Origin: JANTGF01 sp963750735
Lineage (GTDB): Bacteria > Bacteroidota > Bacteroidia > Bacteroidales > VadinHA17
NCBI GenBank assembly: GCA_963750735.1
Contig: CAVVRY010000012.1
Span: 225,021 to 289,020 of the forward strand
Length of the DNA stretch: 64,000 bases
Reading direction: 5' to 3'
Under the pieces are notes generated by a model. It saw nothing but the letters and a program-made list of their open reading frames with translations, was not told the origin of the DNA and made no database searches. The position numbers were made by a program, and so were the translations under genes. Shown here piece after piece: positions 10,243 to 19,187 of the stretch (positions are counted from its first letter, which is position 1; every line of letters starts with the position of its first letter).

Positions 10243-10422
10243 ATGTTTGTTTAAAAATCAGCTAAAAATAAAATAATACTAAGCATGAAAGAGTTATTAA
10301 TTAATTATCCAATAGTTAAGAAAAAAAAGATAATAGGTTTAACTTTGGATTCGAAATCAGGCTTAAATGTACAAAAATATATCATCAGTTCTAAGGTTTA
10401 ATCAAGGATAAATTCTTCGAAT

Positions 10423-10932
10423 ATGGAGCTAATTGAAGGTATTCTTACAAGAAGAAGTATACGTAAATATACTGAGGCAAATGTGGATGAAGAGCAGATT
10501 AGAAGTTTGCTTGAAGCAGGCATGCAGGCTCCCTCTGCAGTAAATTGTCAGCCATGGCATTTTTTGGTTCTCACTTCTAAAGACAGGATGCTGGAAGTAA
10601 CAAAAATTCATCCCTACTCGCAAATGCTCAAGGGGGCCTCTTGTGCTATTTTGGTTTTAGGAGATACTAATCTTGAGCATGGGCCTGGATACTGGGCTGT
10701 GGATTGTGCAGCTGCCACTCAAAATATCTTATTGGCAGCCCACGGTTTGGGTTTGGGAAGTGTCTGGGTAGGAATTCATCCAAGAGAAGAAAGAAGAGTT
10801 GCCTTTAAGGAACTGTTTGAGCTTCCGGATCATATTGAACCATTTGCACTTATTTCAATAGGTTACCCGGCAGAAGTTCGACCTAAACCTGATAGATATA
10901 AGCAAGATAAAATACATGTAAATAAATGGTAG
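10423..10932 (+). CDS. nitroreductase family protein
   Basis: A 169-aa FMN-dependent oxidoreductase. ILTRRSIRKYTE at the N-terminus and APSAVNCQPWHF match the FMN phosphate/ring contacts. WAVDCAAATQNILLAAHGLGLGSVWVG is the dimer/FMN block (quoted in part: AATQNILLAAHGLGLGSVW). IGYPAE near the end is also typical. The natural substrate is unknown. Its stop codon is followed immediately by the folC start, so the two are co-transcribed. Confidence 0.88.
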   Translation: MELIEGILTRRSIRKYTEANVDEEQIRSLLEAGMQAPSAVNCQPWHFLVLTSKDRMLEVTKIHPYSQMLKGASCAILVLGDTNLEHGPGYWAVDCAAATQNILLAAHGLGLGSVWVGIHPREERRVAFKELFELPDHIEPFALISIGYPAEVRPKPDRYKQDKIHVNKW

Positions 10933-12249
10933 ATGGACGCAATGAATAAGATTTCAACTGATCGTTATGAAGAAACTGTAGAGTTTTTATATAACCGTTT
11001 ACCTATGTTTCAGCGAGATGGAGATAAGGCTTATAAGGCTGATTTACTGCGTACATTTGAATTGGATAAACATTTCAATAGCCCGCATAAGAATTACAAA
11101 ACCATTCATGTTGCTGGAACCAATGGCAAAGGTTCTGTTTCTCATATTCTTGCGTCGATATTGCAGGAAGGTGGGTATAGGGTTGGCTTATATACCTCAC
11201 CACATTTGAAAGATTTCAGAGAGAGGATAAAAATTGACGGAGAGCCTGTTACAAAAGAGTTTGTAGTAAAATTTGTAGAAGAAAATAAGCAAGCATTTTC
11301 TGAAATAGAGCCATCTTTCTTCGAAATGACAGTCTCAATGGCATTTGAGTATTTTAGAGAAAATTTAGTAGATATTGCAGTCATTGAAACAGGCCTGGGA
11401 GGGAGGCTCGATTCTACCAATATTATTACTCCTATATTATCGGTTATTACCAATATAGGACATGACCATACTGAGTTTTTGGGTTCAGAGTTGGAAGATA
11501 TTGCATATGAAAAGTCAGGAATTATTAAGCCAGGGGTTCCTGTAGTAATAGGTGAAACTCAGGAGTCACTTATGGACATTTTTATTGACTATGCCAATGA
11601 TGTTAGCTCAGAAATAACCTTTGCAGACCAGAATTACAGGATAATGTATTCCATGATGACACTGGAGAATCGGCAAAAACTACGAATGATTAGTTCTGGT
11701 AAATTGGAAATTGAACATATTGAAACTGATCTATTGGGATTGTACCAGTCTAAAAACGTCATTACTGCCATACAAGCCGTAGATATCCTCCAGCAAAAGG
11801 GTGCAGTAATTCGTGAGAAAGCAATTCTGGAAGGATTGGCGAATGTAATAGAAAATACAACCTTTTTAGGCAGATGGCAGATTTTGAATAATAAACCATT
11901 AACTGTATGTGATACAGGGCATAATATTGAAGGAATTGGGGAGATTGTAAGACAAATAAAGAACACTCCCTATAAAAAACTTCACTTTGTTTTTGGGTTG
12001 GTGCAGGGAAAAAGAACAAAAAAAATACTCAGCCTACTGCCTCAAGATGGGATTTATTATTTTACTAAAGCCCAAATTCCCAGGTCTATTGACCAGAATT
12101 ACTTAGCAGAGGAGGCAAAGAAAATGGGACTGAATGGAAGTGCTTATAAAACTGTCGATGAGGCATATAGGGCAGCGAGGACCAACGCATCAGAAAATGA
12201 TTTAATCCTAATAGGTGGCAGCACCTATATTGTAGCAGAGATTCTTTGA
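10933..12249 (+). CDS. folC: folylpolyglutamate/dihydrofolate synthase
   Basis: A 438-aa Mur-ligase-superfamily enzyme adding glutamate to (dihydro)folate. HVAGTNGKGSVSHILASIL carries the ATP loop (61-68). LYTSPHLKDFRERIKI is the folate-site signature, ETGLGGRLDSTN the omega-loop region, and NIGHDHTEFLG a metal-site motif. It starts directly after the nitroreductase stop. The last chromosomal protein gene before the tRNA-Val insertion locus. Confidence 0.95.
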   Translation: MDAMNKISTDRYEETVEFLYNRLPMFQRDGDKAYKADLLRTFELDKHFNSPHKNYKTIHVAGTNGKGSVSHILASILQEGGYRVGLYTSPHLKDFRERIKIDGEPVTKEFVVKFVEENKQAFSEIEPSFFEMTVSMAFEYFRENLVDIAVIETGLGGRLDSTNIITPILSVITNIGHDHTEFLGSELEDIAYEKSGIIKPGVPVVIGETQESLMDIFIDYANDVSSEITFADQNYRIMYSMMTLENRQKLRMISSGKLEIEHIETDLLGLYQSKNVITAIQAVDILQQKGAVIREKAILEGLANVIENTTFLGRWQILNNKPLTVCDTGHNIEGIGEIVRQIKNTPYKKLHFVFGLVQGKRTKKILSLLPQDGIYYFTKAQIPRSIDQNYLAEEAKKMGLNGSAYKTVDEAYRAARTNASENDLILIGGSTYIVAEIL

Positions 12250-12312
12250 AACATATAATTTCTTCAAATGAGATATTTTCCTGGAAACTGAAAAATATAT
12301 TTGTTTAATCCT

Positions 12313-12343
12313 TTTGGAGATAATAATAAGATATTTATATTTG
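12313..12343 (+). promoter_or_regulatory. Bacteroidota-type promoter of tRNA-Val
   Basis: TTTG (12313..12316), 19 bases, then TATATTTG (12336..12343). This matches the -33/-7 consensus TTTG/TAnnTTTG of the primary sigma factor in Bacteroidota. The tRNA begins 12 bases downstream. Confidence 0.7.
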
Positions 12344-12355
12344 CACTCCCATTTT

Positions 12356-12433
12356 GGGCGATTAGCTCAGCTGGTTCAGAGCACCTGCCTTACAAGCAGG
12401 GGGTCACTGGTTCGAATCCAGTATCGCCCACCA
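12356..12433 (+). tRNA. tRNA-Val(UAC)
   Basis: The full cloverleaf can be drawn. Acceptor GGGCGAT pairs with ATCGCCC, the D arm is GCTC/GAGC, the anticodon stem CCTGC/GCAGG encloses loop CTTACAA (anticodon TAC at 12391..12393), and the T arm ACTGG/CCAGT encloses TTCGAAT. Discriminator A and an encoded CCA end at 12433. It marks the insertion locus of the island to the right, although the duplicated att sequence lies outside the tRNA body. Confidence 0.97.
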
Positions 12434-12438
12434 ATGAT

Positions 12439-12478
12439 AACAAGGCTTTCAGGATAAACCTGGAGGCCTTTGTTTTTT
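12439..12478 (+). terminator. intrinsic terminator behind tRNA-Val
   Basis: AACAAGGC and GCCTTTGTT pair around an inner CAGG/CCTG, followed by a run of six T. It ends three bases before the left att repeat. Confidence 0.75.
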
Positions 12479-12481
12479 ATC

Positions 12482-12505
12482 AGGTGAAACATAGGTGAAA
12501 CAAAT
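12482..12505 (+). repeat. left att-like direct repeat (24 bp)
   Basis: A 24-bp sequence repeated exactly at 63857..63880. It is itself two near-identical 11-mers, AGGTGAAACAT and AGGTGAAACAA, plus AT. The spacing of one helical turn would suit recombinase binding. It lies 48 bases past the tRNA 3' end. The DNA to 12692 holds no gene that I can support. Confidence 0.7.
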
Positions 12506-12692
12506 TAGGCCATTTAAGGCACTTTTAAGCCCCATAGAGAGACTTTCTCCATCATTTAATAATATTGGATAACTGGAAGTGATCAGGGCTTTAGAGGGCA
12601 TTAAATTAAACTAAGACATTTTTCAATTTGTAGAATATCTCTTATTAGGAAAGGTTTAACTGTCTGTCCGTTTATAGCTCCATGGCAAGACT

Positions 12693-13805
12693 TTATTCAT
12701 TACTGTATTTCAAGAATAAAATGTCGGATTTGCAATTGTAGGTCTGTTGGTCTTGATGCCAATAAAACTCTGTTTCAAGACTTGACATATCCAATTGCAA
12801 ATTATCAAAATGAGTATTAATTTTATCTCTAAGGAATACAATATTTCTTTTTAACTTCCAACTATTTGACATTTCTGATTCATCTGTTAACACTAAAAAA
12901 AATCTATTTGAAGCATCAAATCTTGCTTCTCCTTGATTTTCGTAAAACCATTTTTTCAATTCCGCTGGATTAGATTCTGCTTCTGATATTATCGACTTTT
13001 TATGGTTTTTTAATGTTCTAATAAAATTTTTAGCTTCAACTCTCTGGTCTTCATTAACTTTATTCAGCAAATGTTCTTTAAGTGCTTTGTTCTTTAAATC
13101 AGTTGGGATGTAAATATCTAAGGATCTGCATATTTGTTTTAGTTTGGTTAATTCATTTCCAAACCCACATCCTTTAAGTTTGTCTGCTAATAATTGTTCA
13201 GGAAAATATGTTACTTTTAAATCAAACGGTACATCATTGATAAAAAAGTCAATTTTCTTAACAAGTCCAACAGTTGGAAGAACTTTTTTATGGTCTTTAA
13301 ACAAGTCCTCAATTATTATTGAAGTCCAGTGATTGTACCATGAATTTAAGGTATAACCTCGTAAACTTGACAATAAATTACCTTCAATCTCTTCATTAAT
13401 TTCATCGAAAGATTTGATCTTCTTGACATAGTTATTTACAATATTCTTTTCAAGGCTATTACCAAAAGAACCTCCCCAGTCAAAATATTGAAGCCTGTTT
13501 AATTGGTCAACTAAGTAATCTTGGTAGCCAATTCTAATAGCTCGTTCTTGCTGATATTTTAGATTGATAAAATCATTTATATTTCGGTCCGTTATATCAA
13601 GCTGATCAAAAATGTAAGAAAAATATTCACGTGAAGGCATATCTTCAAGATTAATACTATGAAGCTGGCAAAATTCCTCCATTGTCTCTCTTCTTGACAT
13701 ACTTCTTAGTTTCAAGAAGCGAATACCTCTTTCATCATTTTCAATACTCGGAAAATCATTGTTTCTAAAACATCTATCTAACTCTTTAAAGCTTAAATCA
13801 GTCAT
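12693..13805 (-). CDS. probable type II restriction endonuclease
   Basis: A 370-aa protein I do not recognise by family. Its start overlaps the stop of the upstream DNA methyltransferase by 8 bases, the classic M-R operon layout. A PD-(D/E)xK-like core is visible: D186 in KKIDFFINDVP, and D195-L-K197 in FDLKVTYFP after a helix WYNHWTSIIIEDLF. This supports a DNA-cutting enzyme protected by the partner methylase. The recognition sequence is unknown. It is the first cargo gene inside the left att repeat. Confidence 0.7.
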   Translation of the reverse strand: MTDLSFKELDRCFRNNDFPSIENDERGIRFLKLRSMSRRETMEEFCQLHSINLEDMPSREYFSYIFDQLDITDRNINDFINLKYQQERAIRIGYQDYLVDQLNRLQYFDWGGSFGNSLEKNIVNNYVKKIKSFDEINEEIEGNLLSSLRGYTLNSWYNHWTSIIIEDLFKDHKKVLPTVGLVKKIDFFINDVPFDLKVTYFPEQLLADKLKGCGFGNELTKLKQICRSLDIYIPTDLKNKALKEHLLNKVNEDQRVEAKNFIRTLKNHKKSIISEAESNPAELKKWFYENQGEARFDASNRFFLVLTDESEMSNSWKLKRNIVFLRDKINTHFDNLQLDMSSLETEFYWHQDQQTYNCKSDILFLKYSNE

Positions 13806-15360
13806 TTAAAGTCCATTTTTGAGTTTCTGAAAAGCTAAAGTTTTCAGTTAATATCTTTAGTAAATCTACTTTACCTATTAATAGTTTTTCAGTAAATACC
13901 ATTTGCATTATTTTTAAAAATACTTCATTTGTATCCAAACTCTTATTTTCTAACCATTCCCTTATTCTTGATACAAATACTTGTTTAATTTCTTTATCGG
14001 TTTTTTGATTATTAACATTGCCTACACTAGATTTTCTTAAGGTTACCAATACATCCCCTTTTACACTTTTTAATCTATTTATTTGCCTTGGGGTAAACGA
14101 TTTCTGAACAAGCCATTCAAAATCGCAAAGGTCAAAACCATTTTTAATACAAGCATTAGTAATTGCTTTCCATTCTAAACCTGAAAGAGAATGGTATGTT
14201 AATGAGAAGAACTTACCATTTTTTAACACACGTCTTATTTCTGAAAAAGCAATATTTATTTCATTTTCAAACACAGATGTGTTTTTATTTCGGATTTTAC
14301 TGTCAGAAACAACTATCTCGTTCAAATAATCTGGTTCAAATTTTAACCATGAGTTCCAAATTATACTTTGTTCAAAATATGGAACAGCATCACCATATGG
14401 AGGATCAGTGAAAATGTAATCAACACTCTCGTCGTCTAATTCAAGATTCTTAACATCATTCTGTATAACCTTAAATCCATTTTTATATTCTATTTGATTT
14501 AAGTTAAATAATCCAATTCCTCTAATTTGTTGTAAATAATCAATTTTACCCTTTATTATTTTGTTAAAACGATTTTCAAAATAATTTAAAACATTATTTT
14601 CTATATATGTTTCCCCTGTGTAAAAACCTGTCATCCATGCACCTTGAGACATTTCTCCTCTACTTTTTATTGGAGGTACTAATTTTGAACAATTAGCTAG
14701 GTTGGATGTAAAAGCAACTTTTAGTAAATCTAGTTCATTACCGCTCGAATATTTTTCAATAAGGCTTAAGAGTCTTGCATGACAGGCAAGAGTTCTTTTC
14801 GTGAATAGACTGGCAACAGTCATTCCCTCTTTTGCAGAAATTCTAGAATTAAGAATTAAATTATTATCTGGATACCAATCCTTAATCTCAAATTCATCTT
14901 CAAAAGCTAAGAATTCCTCAACCTGGTTTTTGTTAAGCTCAATTTCTATGGCATTTGAAAGACCTTTTTTCTTGAACCTGGCTTTAAAAGGTATATTATC
15001 TTTATTTCGAAGAATCGATGTTAATTGAACTTTTTCATTTTCATAATTCCACTCAAACCATTTTCCATTAAAAGGCTCAAAATCTGCTTTTATGTTTTTC
15101 CATTGTTTTTTTACTAAATCCAAGTTTATGTTTTGATTTAGAAGCTGTTTGTTAAGGAAATTTGCAATTGGATTTAAGTCATTTGAAATAACATTTCTGT
15201 TTAGAATCAAAGCTTCACAACAAAAAACACCATAACCAGAGAATGGATCTAATAAAGTATCTCCCTCATTACTATACTCTTCAATAAGTTTCTTTAAGTT
15301 ACTGGATGGCTTTTTCCCCCAATATTTGTGCATCTCGTATCTATCTCTTTTCTGCTTCAT
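13798..15360 (-). CDS. DNA methyltransferase (N6-adenine or N4-cytosine), modification subunit
   Basis: A 520-aa SAM-dependent methylase. DPFSGYGVFCCEAL at 38-51 is the SAM-binding motif (DPF.G.G). TDPPYGDAVPYF at 318-329 holds the catalytic DPPY, placing it among N4/N6 amino-methyltransferases of the split-domain type, with an insert between the motifs. DNDLNPIA-like text (SNDLNPIANF) after motif I binds the SAM ribose. It overlaps the endonuclease start and should protect host sites. An ArsR-like gene ends in reverse just upstream, 36 bases away. Confidence 0.88.
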   Translation of the reverse strand: MKQKRDRYEMHKYWGKKPSSNLKKLIEEYSNEGDTLLDPFSGYGVFCCEALILNRNVISNDLNPIANFLNKQLLNQNINLDLVKKQWKNIKADFEPFNGKWFEWNYENEKVQLTSILRNKDNIPFKARFKKKGLSNAIEIELNKNQVEEFLAFEDEFEIKDWYPDNNLILNSRISAKEGMTVASLFTKRTLACHARLLSLIEKYSSGNELDLLKVAFTSNLANCSKLVPPIKSRGEMSQGAWMTGFYTGETYIENNVLNYFENRFNKIIKGKIDYLQQIRGIGLFNLNQIEYKNGFKVIQNDVKNLELDDESVDYIFTDPPYGDAVPYFEQSIIWNSWLKFEPDYLNEIVVSDSKIRNKNTSVFENEINIAFSEIRRVLKNGKFFSLTYHSLSGLEWKAITNACIKNGFDLCDFEWLVQKSFTPRQINRLKSVKGDVLVTLRKSSVGNVNNQKTDKEIKQVFVSRIREWLENKSLDTNEVFLKIMQMVFTEKLLIGKVDLLKILTENFSFSETQKWTLND

Positions 15361-15396
15361 TTAATATTTTTTTTACGACAAAAATGTATTTATTGA

Positions 15397-15687
15397 TTAA
15401 ACATTAGTAATACAACTTAAGCAATTAACTAGTTCTTCAAAACGGTTAAAATCAATAGAATAAAAAACAAATTTTCCTTTTCTCTCTCTTTTAACAACTC
15501 TACAATCCGATAGTTTATTAAGATGTCGGGTGGTTTGTGATTGTTCAATTTGTAATGCATCTCTAATTTGCCCAACATTTTGTGGCCCTTTCAGAGATAG
15601 TAATTGCAAAATGGATAATCGAGTACTATGCCCGATTTTTGAAAAAATTTCTGCAATTTTCTTTAACTTTTCTATATCAATGGACAT
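15397..15687 (-). CDS. ArsR/SmtB-family winged-helix regulator, probable RM controller
   Basis: 96 aa with a single winged helix. HSTRLSILQLLSLKGPQNV is the start of the fold, EQSQTTRHLNKL is the recognition helix and VKRERKGKFVFYSID the wing. A C-terminal NCLSCI could bind a metal or thiol, but the usual ELCVCDL-type site is absent. It lies 36 bases upstream of the methylase on the same strand, so it probably controls the RM operon. Classical RM controllers are Cro-like, not ArsR-like, so this role is inferred from position only. Confidence 0.8.
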   Translation of the reverse strand: MSIDIEKLKKIAEIFSKIGHSTRLSILQLLSLKGPQNVGQIRDALQIEQSQTTRHLNKLSDCRVVKRERKGKFVFYSIDFNRFEELVNCLSCITNV

Positions 15688-16010
15688 AAGTTCGTTAAAT
15701 CTATTAATATTTAATTTTTTTATCTACTTATTAGTTTTTGCACTACCTATTTTCCTTATCCACATTATTTAATTTGAGCGGATACCTTTATAAGAAAAGC
15801 AAAGAAATATCCAATACAAAAATATCTTTTCTTACTTCAAATTTATTAAAACTTCAGAGAAAAAGCTTGGGTGATATTAGAATTTGGCTGTATTGTGTTA
15901 ATATGGTTATTCCAAAAGGTTGGAGTATGTTGTTTTTCTGCATATAACACTTACTTATCAAACTACTATTTGTTTTCCGCCCAATGACCTATATTTATTG
16001 TTGGGTAAAG
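15688..16010. other. intergenic stretch with a doubtful attC-like end
   Basis: No convincing gene; a 69-codon open frame on the plus strand has no family features. Near 15980..16008 CCCAATG and TTGTTGGG form a short inverted pair next to the stop of the following cassette-like gene. This could be a decayed cassette site or a weak terminator. Confidence 0.3.
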
Positions 16011-16856
16011 TTATTTTTTAATCAATACACCAAGTTTGTTTTTTATTTCAACTAATGATTTATCATATTTATCTATTTCGGTTGCGAATGGAACTAGTTT
16101 TTGCAAGCCTCTACATATAAATTCAAAACCTAATGATAATTGTCCAAATGAATGAGGATTCATTTCAATTACATATCTGCTATGAAAATTATAATGTTCA
16201 TAAAGACAATAATATTTATAGACGAAATAGATATAACTAAATTCAAAGTCAAATTCTTTTATCCTTTTATACATATCAACTATACTAGATCTATTTCTTG
16301 TTTCTCGATTAAAATCTAAACTTTGTTTATCGCATCTTCTTCTGATAGTCTTTACTTGAACTAATTTCCCATCTTCATAAAAAACTGGATATTTTAATTT
16401 TAAAGATTCAATAAATAACTCATTTTCCTTTTTTATATCTTCAATTTTCTCCTTTTCACATAAAAAATATTCTGGTTCATATTCTCTAATAAAGTGAATA
16501 TAACTCTTGAAGAGTTTAAGACTTTTAACATCGATCTCTGTATCCATCATTTCTGGTATTTGCATAAAGGAAAGTATATAATATCCAAAAATCATATCCT
16601 CCAAACAGCACCGCATTATCAATCCAATAGATAAATTTATTCCTGTATAATCTCGGTAGAAGTACTCTTGAAGAAGATTATCAATTGCCTTAATATTTGG
16701 AAAAACTCGTAAGGAAATATCAAAAATAAATAATCGGTATTTTTCTTTGATTTCCTTGTCCTTGAAATCAGCAGAGATGTTTTTTAGCAGGTCCATCAAA
16801 TCATCAATAGCCTCATTTAATACTTTATAATTCTCAGGATTTGGTTGTATTTCCAT
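16011..16856 (-). CDS. hypothetical helical protein
   Basis: 281 aa, no signal peptide and no transmembrane segment. It is rich in helix-forming residues, with a histidine/tyrosine-rich C-terminal third (YYCLYEHYNFHSRY). The general look recalls the DUF5677-type helical proteins found near defence and mobile genes, but I cannot confirm that. It lies between the RM locus and the first clear attC site, with its start 20 bases from that site. Confidence 0.6.
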   Translation of the reverse strand: MEIQPNPENYKVLNEAIDDLMDLLKNISADFKDKEIKEKYRLFIFDISLRVFPNIKAIDNLLQEYFYRDYTGINLSIGLIMRCCLEDMIFGYYILSFMQIPEMMDTEIDVKSLKLFKSYIHFIREYEPEYFLCEKEKIEDIKKENELFIESLKLKYPVFYEDGKLVQVKTIRRRCDKQSLDFNRETRNRSSIVDMYKRIKEFDFEFSYIYFVYKYYCLYEHYNFHSRYVIEMNPHSFGQLSLGFEFICRGLQKLVPFATEIDKYDKSLVEIKNKLGVLIKK

Positions 16857-16876
16857 TGCTGAATGCTTTTGATTTT

Positions 16877-17009
16877 GCCCAACGTTTAGTATAGGAGTAG
16901 TAGCCGACTGCGGAGCACACTCCTATCAAGATGCAAGAAAGTTGAAGCGGGCTATACCCATTGATATTTAACACTTTCTCTGCCATTACTTATACAAAAT
17001 GTTATGGGC
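16877..17009 (-). repeat. attC-like recombination site B
   Basis: Outer ends GCCCAAC and GTTATGGGC form inverse cores. Inside them ACGTTTAGTATA faces TTATACAAAATGT, an imperfect palindrome with extra bases, as in integron attC sites. The centre contains GAAGCGGGCTA, also seen in other sites here. It lies directly 3' of the beta-barrel gene 17036..17764. Confidence 0.7.
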
Positions 17010-17035
17010 TTTTTTACTTAAATTCTCTTTATTTT

Positions 17036-17764
17036 TTATTTCAATCTAAAAGCAAAACCTCCTTTAACTGCGATTGTTCCCATTGATTGTTCTCCTATAT
17101 CCCATTTAAATTTAGCTGTTGTAAAATCTATGCCTAATGTTAATGCAATTAAACGACTAACATTAAATCTAAAACCAGTTCCAATATTAAATGCAAATGA
17201 TGAAGTATACTCTAAATCAAGATTTGTAACAGTAGCCCATGACAAACCAATCATCGGTCTTATATCCCATTCTACTTTTTCAGACGCATGGAAAGAGAAT
17301 AAAGGGCCTACCAATAAACCACCATGGGACCATAAATAATCATTATCAAGACCATCAATTGGATTTGATGCACCAAACCAAGTTGCTGTTATACCAATAT
17401 TTTCAGAAAACAAATAACCAAAATTTATTAGGTTGATTTGAAAACCTGTTTTTGCTGAACCATCATTAACATCAGCAAATTTTCCAATAGGCACATTCGC
17501 ACCTAATTCTAAACCGATAAATCCTCTTTTCTTAATGCTACCGATTTTATCTTCTTTGGCAATTTTTTCAATTTCATCCATTTGGTAAACAAAAACACTT
17601 CCGTCGGCTGTTTCAATTTTAATGGATTTGTTTGGAACTTGCTCAATAATTACTCCCCGAATAATGCTACCATTTTTTAAATAAACAACATCTTGATAAT
17701 TGTTTTGTGCAAATGATAATGTTGTAATCGATACGAATAAAATTAATGTTAGATACTTCATCAT
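17036..17764 (-). CDS. outer-membrane beta-barrel protein
   Basis: 242 aa with an N-terminal signal peptide (LTLILFVSITTLSFAQ). A short domain then reads VYLKNGSIIRGVIIEQ, a pattern common at the start of Bacteroidota surface proteins of unknown role. From about residue 90 alternating aromatic/glycine strands, ending in VKGGFAFRLK, indicate an 8-strand porin-like barrel. No transport substrate can be named. It is a single-gene cassette with attC site B at its 3' end. Confidence 0.7.
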   Translation of the reverse strand: MMKYLTLILFVSITTLSFAQNNYQDVVYLKNGSIIRGVIIEQVPNKSIKIETADGSVFVYQMDEIEKIAKEDKIGSIKKRGFIGLELGANVPIGKFADVNDGSAKTGFQINLINFGYLFSENIGITATWFGASNPIDGLDNDYLWSHGGLLVGPLFSFHASEKVEWDIRPMIGLSWATVTNLDLEYTSSFAFNIGTGFRFNVSRLIALTLGIDFTTAKFKWDIGEQSMGTIAVKGGFAFRLK

Positions 17765-17973
17765 TTTTCATATATTTTATATTTTCCTACTCATAAAACT
17801 TTTCAGTTATGTCCATTTTTTTAGTGGTTACTGGCCTCCACTTTAACTTTTATGAATTTATTGTGTATCTTCAAAAGTATTCATGACGTGTCAATGATTG
17901 GATGTTCTCTTGTATTTACCATTCTAATTCTACTATGCCGATCACTTTAGATTGCCCATAACAGTCTCGGCTA

Positions 17974-19062
17974 TTAGGAGTTGCTAGATTTTATCACTAT
18001 AGTTTCTAAATAATTGGAAATTATTTTAACCTCAGAATCATCAAAAATCGGATCAAAATAGGTTATATACCTGTTTAATTCATTCAGAGTGGTTACTTTA
18101 ACAAATTTGAATTTCTCCTTAGGCTTTTGGTTAATTATAACAACTATTTTTCTTATTGGTATTGCTTTTTCCCCCCAGTGATGACTATTCAACTTAGCTC
18201 TAAGTTGTCTGGAATAAGTAAGAGTTGCATATAATGCAAAACTTGTTCTATAGATTTGTTTTACTGGTGATCTCAAATCAGGACTCTCGATTGATTTTTT
18301 ACTCCAGTTCTTTGTTTCTATGATAAAAAGACCAGAATTGGTTACTAATAGATGATCTATTTGAATGCTGGATATTCTGTTATTATCTTTTTTATAATAT
18401 ATAGGTCTTTCAAAATCAACTGAAAAATCATTGAACAAAATATATTTATCTGATAATTTTTTTAGTTCCTTCACAACCAAATTCTCTCCGATTGCTCCTG
18501 CAATAAGGGGATTTAGTTCTAAAATAACCTCTTTAGTATACGCAAGTTGTTTGAGCTTTTTAGCACTTCTCTTAGTTACAATGTTTTCCCTATTATTAAT
18601 AAATTCATTTAATTCTATTGTATCGCTATTAATTTTCTTTTTAATTTTATTAGTAGACTTACTTATAATACTCTCATAGTTATTTTGTAAATATTTTACT
18701 CTCGTATCAAGTAACGTAACAATTAATAGTTTGAAATATTTTGCTAAAAATGAGTCTTTGTTATTTTTATTGTATTTGACCAACCTATGCAGGTTCAGCC
18801 TGATTTTTGTATCAAGTTTTTTTATTCTGTCTTTTTTAATCTTTTCTGAGGCATAATGATTATACTTAATCTTTTCTTTTAATACATTGATGTCACTCTC
18901 AAATTCATTTTCAAAGTAATTGTTAATAGCAATTTTCTCAGACTCATAATTTTCTAAAAAAGTATTGATTTCATTTATTGAATTAAATCTGTCAATACCC
19001 TTTTGATTTAAACGATCTCGTATCTGTTTTAGAGATTCTATTTGCCCATAGATTTGTGTCAT
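17974..19062 (-). CDS. NERD-domain protein (nuclease-related)
   Basis: 362 aa. Residues 1-180 are highly charged and helical, probably coiled coil. The NERD domain follows: GENLVVKEL (E193), IDHLLVTNSGLFIIETKNW with D236 and E249-T-K251. These are the PD-(D/E)xK-like positions of the NERD fold, so nuclease activity on DNA is plausible. NERD proteins occur in defence and mobile DNA contexts, but the role here is unknown. Bases 17815..17960 to its right-hand neighbour contain GCCCATAAC, perhaps a decayed attC end. Confidence 0.8.
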   Translation of the reverse strand: MTQIYGQIESLKQIRDRLNQKGIDRFNSINEINTFLENYESEKIAINNYFENEFESDINVLKEKIKYNHYASEKIKKDRIKKLDTKIRLNLHRLVKYNKNNKDSFLAKYFKLLIVTLLDTRVKYLQNNYESIISKSTNKIKKKINSDTIELNEFINNRENIVTKRSAKKLKQLAYTKEVILELNPLIAGAIGENLVVKELKKLSDKYILFNDFSVDFERPIYYKKDNNRISSIQIDHLLVTNSGLFIIETKNWSKKSIESPDLRSPVKQIYRTSFALYATLTYSRQLRAKLNSHHWGEKAIPIRKIVVIINQKPKEKFKFVKVTTLNELNRYITYFDPIFDDSEVKIISNYLETIVIKSSNS

Positions 19063-19187
19063 TTAAAGATCAATAATTTAGAACGAGTCAATATTACTGC
19101 CAATGAGGAGCTAAACACAATTCCACCCTGCATACGAAGATATTTCAAAAGGAAGGATGAAGTATTTCATCAGTTGAATGACTTCAT

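Noticed and set aside
12301..12498. 65-codon open frame on the plus strand
   Set aside because: It runs straight through tRNA-Val and its terminator; the codons are tRNA sequence.
15738..15947. 69-codon plus-strand frame after the ArsR gene
   Set aside because: No start-site support, no family features, and low-complexity composition.
17815..17960. Possible attC site 3' of the NERD gene
   Set aside because: Only one end (GCCCATAAC) is convincing and no pairing arm was found.
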